Source: Microthyrium microscopicum (lineage: Eukaryota > Ascomycota > Dothideomycetes > Microthyriales > Microthyriaceae). Taken from it: 64,000 nt of DNA. Location: positions 499,895 to 563,894 of the forward strand of contig MU004244.1 in assembly GCA_010405405.1 (NCBI GenBank), in the 5' to 3' direction. The translations under genes were made by a program, and so were the position numbers. Each line of letters opens with the position of its first letter. Within the stretch, counting starts at the first letter, position 1. Positions 54,827 to 64,000 of this stretch are shown piece by piece. Below the pieces are notes generated by a model. It saw only the letters and a list, made by a program, of their open reading frames with translations, searched no databases and was not told where the DNA came from.

Positions 54827-55862
54827 CTACTGTCCGACGTGTGCAATTCTTGCCTGCATATTCACATCGTCCTTCTTCGCGATTCCGCCGATTCCCTTGC
54901 CCAGTGGTGCTGCTCCAGGCCTAGGCGCTGCTGGCGATGCACCAGCTGCACTTGGATCGTGAGGCAAGAAAACCACTTCGTCAATGTGCCACGACTTTCC
55001 ATTGTCCTTCGAATATGGTTTACTCGAGTTGATAATATTCTTTGGGTACGTGGTGAACTGCGATCCGACCGCTGGCTCGGGCTCTTTGAGGGTAACAGTG
55101 ACGTTCCAGTAACGTTGGGTATCAGTGGTTTTAGGAGCGCCGCCTTGATACTCTGTGGCAAGATGAAGTCTAAGGACATAATTAGCACTGATTTCTGGGG
55201 ACTGTACCAATACGGCTAAGCAGAATTTACCGATTCACTCTTTTGTATCCTCGCTCCCACTCAAATAGCACTGTATTTCCCTTGGACAGATTGGTGATCT
55301 TCTGTGTCCAATTGCCGTTCTCACCGGGCTTCTTATTATACTCGATTAGGATTTTGTCGTCGGCGTCGATTGCTTTCCCACGCGCTGGGAATTGCGATAT
55401 TTGCCGTGCAGAGTAGTCTACAACAAATGGTCGAATACACCTATTTTTCTATCAGCTTTGGACTTTGCAAGTCATTGATAACCTGTCTTTAGGAGAAGCT
55501 ACATACCATTGTCCCGCCTTCGCGCCGCACACCGACTGATTCTCCAGCGGGGAGTGTAGCTCAGTCACTGTCTGAATGAGATTACTTTTCGTGTAATTCT
55601 CTCTCTGGAACATTCCTGGCCAGAGAAACAGCGATCCCTTGGGATTTGGTGGCGGTTTTCCAGGACTGTAGACCACACTCAACGAGGTGTATTCCGACTT
55701 CTTAGCATCTAGGTACAGTGTATGTCCCCATGTTGCTTGTGGCAATTGTCTCTTCTCTATCGGGCCTATGATCTTTGGGCCTGGTCGTTCACCAACAGGT
55801 ACGAATGATGCAGATATGCAACGCGCAGCGAGCGCCGCAGCGAAAATGAGCGTCGTGATCAT
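54827..55862 (-). CDS. Secreted protein of unknown function (302 aa)
   Basis: Complement(54827..55169, 55231..55440, 55507..55862); introns of 61 and 66 nt, in phase. The N-terminus MITTLIFAAALAARCISASF is a signal peptide, and a dibasic KR site (GPIEKRQLPQ) may be cut by Kex2. The mature part is rich in Trp, Tyr and strands (ATWGHTLYLDAKKSEYTSLS, GSLFLWPGMFQRENYTKSNL, QKITNLSKGNTVLFEWERG), suggesting a beta-sandwich with several N-glycosylation sites and two or more Cys. The C-terminus is Ala/Pro/Gly-rich. It may be a cell-wall or apoplastic protein; I do not recognise the family. Confidence 0.78.
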
Positions 55863-56648
55863 AATGCTCGTAAGAATGAGTGGCAGATGTAGTAGGGCTC
55901 GGCATGTATCGCAGCGGATTCGATTTTGTTATATCTTATTCGGTTCGGGCCGTACTAAGCATTGGTATCGGTAGGGCCATTTCGAGTTATAGCAGCGAGA
56001 TTATGTGTGTTTTAGACTAATTTCGGCGATTGGCAATCTAGATAGCAATAGCGAGCCGTGAAGTTTTAAGAACTCATAGATTATAGGCCCTTGTGCGTCC
56101 TATAAACATTATATTGGTTGATAGCAGAGCATTTGCTAAAGCTTTGTCTCGATTCTTTTGCTAGTTATCTTAGTACAGATTCGAGTCACACAACAGACTG
56201 GCAAGATAGTTGCTGTGCTCTCACCAGCCCAAATGGCTCCCATCACTTCTTTTGACTAGAAGATGCTATATCTCTCAATGCAGTCTACTGACTAACTATG
56301 TGCGCAATTGATGGGCTATTGAACACTTGCTGACTGAGTAAGTGATGGGATGATTGGGATCAAACAAAATAATGGAACCACGCCAGTTAGTTTGTTTTTT
56401 TAAAGGACGAGGAGTTGGTACTTGATATGGACAGGTCAGTTGTATTCCTCTGGTGGTGGCTTAGACTTGATTGCCTGCATATAGTATGCAGGCGCATTCC
56501 TTCGCAATAACACCTCGATGGATTTCAAGACAACTTCCGGTCAAGTTCCATAAGATGATGAACTTTTCTCTATAGCATTCAGTGCACTCTATACTGTATC
56601 TTACAGTTTACTTTACACGTGAAAGCAAAGAGGTGCCCTTTCCTCAGA
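55863..56648. other. Divergent promoter region with a MITE insertion
   Basis: It holds a family A MITE (listed separately) between the secreted protein gene and the HET gene. No gene is seen. Confidence 0.5.
56204..56395. mobile_element. MITE (family A), about 190 bp, in the promoter region of the HET gene
   Basis: The left arm (56204-56247) reads AGATAGTTGCTGTGCTCTCA and then AAATGGCTCCCATCACTT. The right arm (56340-56395), read on the minus strand, has AACTGGCGTGGTTCCATTAT and then CCCATCACTT. The inner ends are inverted repeats, and both arms match the BTB-cluster copies. It ends about 250 bp before the HET start codon. Confidence 0.6.
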
Positions 56649-58919
56649 ATGCCTATACCGTTTCAAGAGCTCGGAGAGAATCCACCACTGTGCGACTGGT
56701 GTAGGATTATTACGGATTTCTTTTTGCCAAAACGAACTCCTACGTCAACTTTGGACTGCCAGTCGCTTGTTGCGAATAAAGAGGATTGCTCGCTGTGTCC
56801 ATTATTCTACAAGCAAGATAGACTGTCTCCACCATCGTCGCTCAGAGCAACAATAGCAATTTATCAAGTGTCAGCAAATGGGGCGGTTGCTGAGCTGCCA
56901 GTCGCTCAGAATCAAAAACATGAGACGATCTTCTGGAAGGAGGCGAACGAAGATCAAGATTTAGCTGTGGCTAGCAGAAGTTCCTCCTGGAGACTGATTC
57001 CCGACACCAAATCGACGTGTATCCAAGAAAATGGACCGCAAGGGAGGATCGTTGTCTTCGATGAATGCATTCCCGAGCAACAATTTTCGGCTCGTTATAC
57101 CTCAAGCCTAGATTGGCCAGGCATTCAAAATTGGCTACAGACTTGTGATAAAAGTCACTCCGTGGCATGCCAGTCGCGAGAAGCCATTGAACTCCAGCAT
57201 CTGCAATTGATAGACTGCTACAACTGCGATTCGCTCTCTATATCGACCTTTTTCCAGCCATTCCCGAAATACGTGGCCTTGAGTTATGTCTGGGGACCAT
57301 CTGCCGTCCAGGACAAGAGTAGAAGGGTTGATCTCTGCAATGATGGCATACCCAAAACCATCAGGCATGCAATAGAAATATCTAGAAAGCTAGGATTTCA
57401 GTACTTGTGGGTCGATTGTTATTGCGTGTCACAGCAAGATACAGAGGCGAAACAAAAGACCATCCACTCCATGGGCGAGATCTACGAAAATGCCGCTCTG
57501 ACTTTGATCGCGGCAGCGGGAGACGATGATGAGCATGGTATGGTATCGAAAGATCTGGTAGCTTGCCAGAAAAGGCCCATATACAAAGTAGGAGACCATT
57601 ACGTTACAACTGTTCAGCCAAAGATTCCAAAGATAGCGATTGCGACTTCAAAGTGGTCCACTAGGGGTTGGACTTATCAGGAAGCACTTTTATCCCGTCG
57701 CAAACTGGTATTTACGGAGGAAATGATATTCTTTGAGTGCCGAGGGAAGCATCGTCTCCATGATCCATCACTAATGTAAGTTTTCGAGTGAAACCCCATA
57801 TTTAGTGGTCTCTTGACGAGACAGCGGTAATACCAGTGCACTGGATGGTTGCCATAACATTTTATTGCTGCCACCCAGTGTGATGGGCCTTGATCGTGAG
57901 AGTCTTCTAAGGTGAGTTATACAAGCAGTTGAGGCCTGTACATCGTTGCAATCTTACACCGAGTAACTAACAAAGTTAGGGTGAAAGAGTTGCGCACTCC
58001 TGATAACACAGCGATGGGGTTCATATTTGGCAACCAAGTGTTTCCTTGGAGTGGAGTTGGTACACAGGCCGAGGAAATTCAATCTAGAATAGAAGAGTAT
58101 TGCCACCGAGATTTGACCTACGATAGTGATGCTTTGAAGGCATTCGATGGAATACTACAAAAATTCAGAAAGATGGACACGCCTGTGTTAAATCTGTATG
58201 GCATCCCGATCTACACTCCAGAAACATTTGATCCTCCATTAGCCATCTCAGAACACAGGCTGCTGAATGCCTTGGGCTGGTACATGAAGGGTACTGCAAC
58301 TCGTCGATCTGATATCCCGAGTTGGACCTGGGTTGGCTGGCAATATCAACGTGACACTATATGTAGATTTGAATTCTCCTTTCCGAAGAAGCTTGATCGG
58401 ACATATGGAGAACGCTCATTTTCACACGTGTCTATTGAGTTGGAGTTCGAAGATGGAAGGATCATGACTCTTTCCAGATTCTGGGAGGGTCTTCTTGGAA
58501 AATCCGAGTTGCTCTATGTGCCGCGACATCTCGTCATTCATGGGGCAATTATGGACATGGAAGTCTCCGAGACTGGAAAGATCAGTCTTTCCGGAGCCGA
58601 TAAACTTTCTTTCCAGTTGTGGGGAGGTTGGAACAAGGAGACCTGGAGTTCTGGTTCTCACAGGGCTCCGATTAGATTTATCGGCTTCATTCTAGGTCTG
58701 CGCAATGGCTTGCGAAGCAACGAAGAAGTCATAGTCCTAGTCTTAAAAGAGACGAACGAGGTCAATACTTACGAAAGAGTGGGAATAGGGCATGTAACCC
58801 ATTTGCCGACAGTGAAAAGCCTTCGTGCTAAGAGTTCTTGGTGGAAAGATGAGAAATTCTTGGACCGGTTGCGTTCCTATGATATTAACTGTCGCGAGGA
58901 GAAGATAAGGCTCGCATGA
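56649..58919 (+). CDS. Heterokaryon incompatibility (HET) domain protein
   Basis: Join(56649..57775, 57837..57911, 57980..58919), 713 aa. The first ATG in frame is at 56649. The HET domain (about residues 210-375) shows its three blocks: YVALSYVWGPS, LPKTI-like IPKTIRHAIEISRKLGFQYL and LWVDCYCVSQQD, then MGEIYENAALTLIAAAGDDD and STRGWTYQEALLSRRKLVF. The Cys pairs at the start (PLCDWC, CSLCPLF) occur in many HET proteins. The C-terminal part includes RRSDIPSWTWVGWQ. HET proteins trigger regulated cell death after non-self recognition during hyphal fusion. The small middle exon (75 nt) restores the usual linker. Confidence 0.9.
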
Positions 58920-60039
58920 AGCTCTCGGAAGAACACAAGCGTTGGCACATAATTTTGGTATCTTAAATAGATGCTTGAGCAATGAACACCTTGAATCCTA
59001 GCGAGGCATAAGATGGATTTTTCAACCAGATTAGTTTTGAAGCTGGCTGATGAAAACTCGGCGAAGCAACTCAAACCGGATTGGTCTTATTTTATGAGAA
59101 TTCGACCCAAAGCCAAAACCGCCTTGCCTATTGTTGACTCTTAAGTCATAACGCAGCCGATTGTGATGATACGAGGTTGATATGATGCAAAGACGTTGCT
59201 AGATAAAATGACCGGTGTGCTTCGCATGATTTTACTGGTTGGATCCCAAGGTATTCTACAAGAAATGATAATTGTTTTTACTCCACAATCGATGACATAT
59301 TCATGTTTGATTATCAATGGTATCGGCAAGCGGGAAAGCATGCAATAGAGTAGCCAGAGTGGTTTGCATAAACGGCAGATTAGACGCGCTTGGAGTCAAG
59401 GAGAAGTTATAAAATGGAGTTGAGAAACCGACGGCCAAATCAACTCTCCGAGCAGCCACGTTCTCATCGAAATCCGGCTGGCTTTGTGTGGGTAATCCCG
59501 CTTAACCCGTAAAAATGAGTGGATCCCTAAATTTAGCGAGGCTTCATCCAGTTTATTGGCCAATGGAAGCATTCTATAGACTCTGAACGCCGTTGGAATA
59601 TTCTAAGCGAAGGCTGTCAGGCTTCGGTCTGCAGTCTCGAAACCGTTCCAGGCGAAATCTGACCCACCGCGCTTGGCCTAATGGATGGAAAGGATTGGAG
59701 GATTTGCTGATCCGAAGTGTTGTATACGAAATACGATTGCCTACGGAGTAGACTTGTACCAATGTCATTGAATTTGGAAATCCCACTCTTTTATTACCCA
59801 ATCTGAGCCTCAGTGTTTACGGATCAGTTGTTATCAATTACCTACTCAAACAGAGGGACCCGCAATCCAGGTTTTGCTCGCCTCAGTCAGTTTGCGCTTC
59901 ATACGGAGTACACCTGGCGCCGATCATCGCTTCCTGCTTCTATCCTCCCATAAGTCAACCTTGTTGCCACTGGACTAGAGCCTTCTCTGGTTCTCAAAAC
60001 CAGTATTGATCTTGACTTCCCTTCGCACCACCCTTGATC
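58920..60039. other. Intergenic; no gene recognised
   Basis: It carries the 3' flank of the HET gene and the promoter of the RTA1-like gene. Two copies of ACGGAGTA occur near 59742 and 59900. A stretch around 59200-59230 is faintly similar to MITE family A but was not accepted. Confidence 0.45.
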
Positions 60040-61033
60040 ATGGTGACAACTTCGACCGGCGAGTTTGCGCCAGCAGCCTGCTACTCCAATGACTTTGCTA
60101 TTCGCAAAGCGTGTAGAGAAAGCTGCACATTCGACACATGCTCCTTGAGCCTCTCATACTGGTCGTATCTTCCATCCTATGCCGCCAATGGACTATTTCT
60201 CGCGCTTTTCACCATATCGCTGTTAGCATATCTCGCGCAAGGACTCATCCGCAGGCGCTTCATAGGTTTCACGATTGCTATGCTTCTAGGATCTATTCTA
60301 GAAGTGTTGGGTTACGCGGCCAGAGTATGGGCGCATGCCCAACCTTTTGTTGAGGTGAGTTACACCATCGAGCGTAAAATGAAGTTTCACAATGAGCTAA
60401 ATCTAACCTCACTTTATTTAGAATCCATTCCTCCTCCAGATCATCGGCCTTACAATCGCTCCGGCGTTCTACGCCGCTGGCATCTACTTCTGCCTATCGC
60501 GCATCATCATTACGTTCGGTGCAGAAAACTCCCGCCTTCCAGCCAAATGGTATCCGCGCATCTTCATCACGTGCGATTTCTTCTCGCTCATCCTACAAGC
60601 GACTGGCGGCGGTATGGCTTCGACCGCTACGCATCTGAACAAAAATCCTGCTGCGGGTAACCACATCATGGTGGCAGGTCTTGCGTTCCAAGTGTTCACA
60701 CTCCTTATCTTCATACTTTTGGCACTGGATTTTGGCTTCACAACACTCAAGCGCATTCGCCAAATGGGCAAGTCGGAAGCCTTGGATCCAACGCATCAAA
60801 AGCTTCGCGATAGCAAGAAGTTCAAACTATTCTTGATCGCATTGGCATTCGCCACACTCTGCATCTTTACGCGTAGTGTGTATCGTGTAGCAGAGCTATC
60901 AGAGGGATGGCAAGGACATCTTATAAAGACCCAGAAATATTTCATCGGTCTTGAGGGCGCGATTGTGGCAGCGGGAGTTTTGGCATTGAATGCATTTCAT
61001 CCGGCTTATTGCATGCGTGAAGCGTTCGAGTAA
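60040..61033 (+). CDS. RTA1-family lipid-translocating/stress-response membrane protein
   Basis: Join(60040..60354, 60422..61033), 308 aa; the 67-nt intron (GTGAGT..TTTAG) lies at the usual site after the third helix. The protein has seven predicted helices, with family blocks YLPSYAANGLFLALFTISLL, GSILEVLGYAARVWAHAQPF, QIIGLTIAPAFYAAGIYFCL, DFFSLILQATGGGMAS and SVYRVAELSEGWQG. Yeast Rta1/Rsb1 relatives move sphingoid bases or protect against sterol-binding drugs. Cysteines in the N-terminal outer segment (ACRESCTFDTCSLS) are typical of the family. Confidence 0.93.
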
Positions 61034-61496
61034 GGCATCGCGGATGGATTGGGTTGGGGAAACTGCATAGAAGCGCCCATATATAGATGGATTGGACATT
61101 TAATGTTTTGGTAATGAATGATGTTTAATCGTAGTATCAATCCGAAATGATTCCGCGCATCCGACTTGAATTTGTCTGCTGACAGACGGGAAAGGTCAAA
61201 CCTCAAGGTCCAGTTCAAGATCTTTGATGTTTCAATCCGAAAAATGCCAAGACTTGGAGAGCTTCACGTGACTTCTTGAGTTTAACGCGTTTTATCAAAT
61301 GCTGGTTCGCGTTTATTCATGCTCCCATAGCTCAACTCCGCACTCCACACTCCGCAATTATATACTGTCGTGTCACCAATTGCAGATCATCGCAGTGGAA
61401 GCTTCCCCGACGCGACCTGTCGAATGCAGCTTCAAAAAACCTGCCATTCAATACCTTCTCATCTCAGTGGGGCAATGGCCTAGATCCTCCAATGCC
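61034..61496. other. Intergenic and 5' UTR region of the POT1-like gene
   Basis: The downstream frame is open back to an ATG at 61299, but that N-terminal stretch is not protein-like; a short upstream frame ATGGCCTAG lies at 61475. Nothing else is seen. Confidence 0.45.
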
Positions 61497-64000
61497 ATGG
61501 CCATCCTTCCAATCGCGGCCTTGGAAGATCTTCCAGATGATCAACTTCAGTCACTGAAAGGAGTGATAACCCTGATATGGCCATTTTCATCCTCGACAAA
61601 AAAGGCAGCTTTCTTACTCTCTGAACCTGATTTTAGGCTACGGCATAAAAAAGGGCAGGTGCGAGTCCAAGTTCAAGGCCCTGCTGCTTTAGAAGTAGCC
61701 AAATCCAAACTAAGTATTGGAGATGATATTATCCTAAACTTGAGAGGGGGAAGACTGGTGCGCGCTGAGCAAGATGTCAGCACACCAGGCAAGAGCGTGG
61801 ATATAGAATTGATCTATAAGGCTAGCTTGGGCATGCAGGTAAGTTCAAAAAATACGTCTATTTGATTTGTACTCATAAGTCTAGATCTCAAGAAATGGTG
61901 AACCACTAGCGACTATAGATATCAATACGCCGCAATCACCAATCTCTTCGCCGCGACCGGATCTAATTGGCGATGCAGTTTCGACTCCAACTATGGAAGA
62001 TGCTGGATTCGGCACTCCTGTTAGAGCAGAGATCCCTCTATTTCACAGAAAAGCTAGAAAATCTGCCGGATCTGAGGTAGACTCTCCTATTGATCCATTC
62101 AATGATACGCAAGGCGTCGAGAATCCGAGGAAGCGAATGCGCGTTTCTTGGGGAACTCCAGCTCGATGGAAATTAGCCAGTCTACCTCCATCACCGCCGA
62201 AGAAGCGAGTTGATGGTGACAGTTTTTGGATTGGCAACGACGACAGCGACTCTGATGTCGAAAAAGACACTGGACTAGAAAACGATAATGATGGTGAAGA
62301 CCATGAGGCAGTGGACTCTAGTGCAACTTCTCCAGTCAGCGAGGCGGAGCTCACTCAAATGGTAGAAGATGCTCGTCGAGATTATGGCAGCGAGAAGTTG
62401 CAAGGCTTCAAAGACGATGGTCCTAGTAGTCCTGTCGGTTTCGAGCCGTATCGAGATACTACAGATGTTCCATTTGATCATACTTTCAATTTCCATGATA
62501 TGCCTGGATTCGGACGAATGCCTTCTGATCTGTCAAACGACATGCCAAGTACTGCTTTGCAAAGTATGCAGAGCGCGCATACCAATGTCGAAGAGTTGAG
62601 GGCAAAGAGTCCAGAGCCTGTTCAAAGTCAACCATCCTCCATGTTGATGGAAGACCAGAGCATGATAGCAAATATCACAGACTTCGGCGGTCTTGATAGA
62701 GTACCACCCGATTTGCCACCTTTCATCGCGGCTGATTTGACGATGCTCGAAGATTTGACTGCTATCGAATCGGAGGTGCCTATGCACGATGAAGAACAAA
62801 GTCAAATACCGGTCATCGAAATTGACAGTTCTGTCGAGACGGTACCTGACAACGCAGGCATATCCATTCATGACTTTACAGCTCCTATAGAATCCGTCAT
62901 GTCCACTATGGCTCCACCTCCGCCGCGATCGCGTCCTGTCACACCGAAACTGGAACCGGTGGAATCGACTTCACTACCTATACCTTCACCCTTTCCGCAG
63001 GAGGATCTGACGAACCCACTTGATGCTGCATTGCAAGACTCGCCTGGCAAGAAGTCATTTAGACCTAAACTAAAAATGACGGAAATGATACCGGACCTGG
63101 ATTTTGGCTTTGGCTTTGGCTCTGGCGATACTCAACATTTACAACCCGAGGAGAGCCAATTCCAGCTAAGCGTGGATGCTGGCAAAGGAAATAGCTTGCC
63201 CGAACAGTCCTACACACCAACGACGACGCCGCCGGACCTGGCCTTCTCGGAAATCATGGTAGGATCATCTGCAGCCGAGGATTTTCATGAAGATGGCGAA
63301 CCTTCTGCTAATGTCATTGACGTAGAATCTCCCACACCAGGATTAAATGTGACCGGATCATCACCGCCAAAGGCAACTAAGGAGGATAATGTTGTTCCAC
63401 AGCGAAGGAGTTATGTTGTACAGGAAAATGAGGTCGGGGATGTTTTGGCTCGGTCATTTGGCACTCAATCAGCTACGAAAACCACGGAGTCTGTCCAACC
63501 TTCTAGTCGCTCGGCTCTCCTTGACTTAGATATTACACCTTCCACGAGCTTTGATCACTTATCGAATAGTTTTATAGGACAAGAGGCCCAGGAACCAGAA
63601 AAGGCGGGAGCTAGTTTTGGGGAATTCACATCAGCGCAGCTCGAAGAGATTTTCTCCAAGCCGGTTGCCCCTTCCAACGTTGATGAAGGGAAGGAGCAAC
63701 GGTCGCCCAGCATGGAGTCCGCCCCCGATTTCCGAACCTATGAGGACGACGACGATGGTTGGATGCCCCTTCCTGATTCTTCTTTTCATGAAAACCCCAC
63801 ACAAGATTTTGGAATTTCAACCCCTTCTGTAGCAGGATCTCCACTAGAAGGACAATCGTTCCCCACACAGCCCTTTGGCCAAGCTGTAAACGAAAGCTTC
63901 CATGACCTTTCCCCCATACCCGAAGATTCTTATTTCCCTCCCGACATTGGACAACCCAGCTTGCCACCACCAGAGAGTCAGCAAACGTTAGACTCGCCAG
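61497..64000 (+). CDS. Large protein with N-terminal POT1/Cdc13-type OB fold (partial, runs off the right edge)
   Basis: Join(61497..61838, 61885..>64000). The start is chosen at ATG 61497 (GCCATGG context), where family homology begins: MAILPIAALEDLPDDQLQSL, then KGVITLIWPFSSSTKKAAFL, LLSEPDFRLRHKKGQVRVQV and LSIGDDIILNLRGGRLV. These are the strands of the telomeric single-strand DNA-binding OB fold. After the 46-nt intron come at least 705 codons of acidic, Ser/Pro-rich, probably disordered sequence with an SPPKKRV nuclear-signal-like block and a GFGFG run, and no stop before 64000. A telomere-capping or ssDNA-binding role is inferred only from the OB fold. Confidence 0.8.

Noticed and set aside
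59200-59240. Possible further MITE family A arm
   Set aside because: Only a loose resemblance to the GACAAAATAACTGG block and no second arm within 300 bp.

Overview
The window is nuclear DNA of a filamentous ascomycete (Pezizomycotina). A Woronin-body protein gene (hex1, C-terminal SRL peroxisome signal), a HET-domain gene, an RTA1-family gene, a fused dioxygenase/P450 (Ppo) gene and a NudE gene point there, as do 44-80 nt introns with GT..AG ends and CTAAC-like branch sites and an AT-rich island that looks RIP-mutated. The gene mix and the ZnF-BTB and DUF7730-like families suggest Leotiomycetes; that rank is an inference. Exon structures were derived by hand from reading frames and splice signals, and joined lengths were checked for phase.

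Layout. 1-632: 5' part of an unknown Ser-rich gene (-). 633-3747: mostly no gene, with a 3 x 42 bp palindromic tandem repeat at 3271-3396. 3748-5357: a gene graveyard, where the N-terminus of an MFS permease is fused to a Zn2Cys6-type regulator domain whose middle segment is inverted between two MITE arms. 5658-12206: DUF3433 membrane protein (-), YCII protein (+), cupin (-) and 3-methyladenine DNA glycosylase (-). 12.2-18.7 kb: relics, two unknown genes, a DJ-1/PfpI gene, a RIP-like AT-rich island and a young 147-bp MITE. 19.2-21 kb: hex1 with an unusual AUG-free but open leader. 22.8-29.2 kb: a broken gene, then three tandem C2H2-BTB paralogs interleaved with copies of a second MITE family, one inside an intron. 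29.7-43.3 kb: peroxisomal carrier with LEA-like tail, ACS-type MFS permease, DUF2235 hydrolase, a 10R-DOX-like Ppo oxygenase, and an 861-bp non-coding LTR element (TRIM type). 43.3-52.1 kb: NudE, ICln, two tandem DUF7730/2EXR-like genes and a delta-12-like desaturase. 52.8-64 kb: an unknown membrane protein, an unknown acidic protein, a secreted protein, a HET-domain protein, an RTA1-like protein and the start of a large POT1/Cdc13-OB-fold protein that runs off the right edge.

Functional themes are loose, as expected for a fungal chromosome arm. Lipid and peroxisome functions recur (desaturase, Ppo oxygenase, peroxisomal carrier, hex1, RTA1). Core cell-biology genes (NudE, ICln, glycosylase, POT1-like) sit among fast-evolving paralog families (ZnF-BTB, DUF7730-like, HET). 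Non-autonomous mobile elements cluster around the paralog families and the rearranged pseudogene. No tRNA, rRNA, CRISPR or complete autonomous transposon was recognised.
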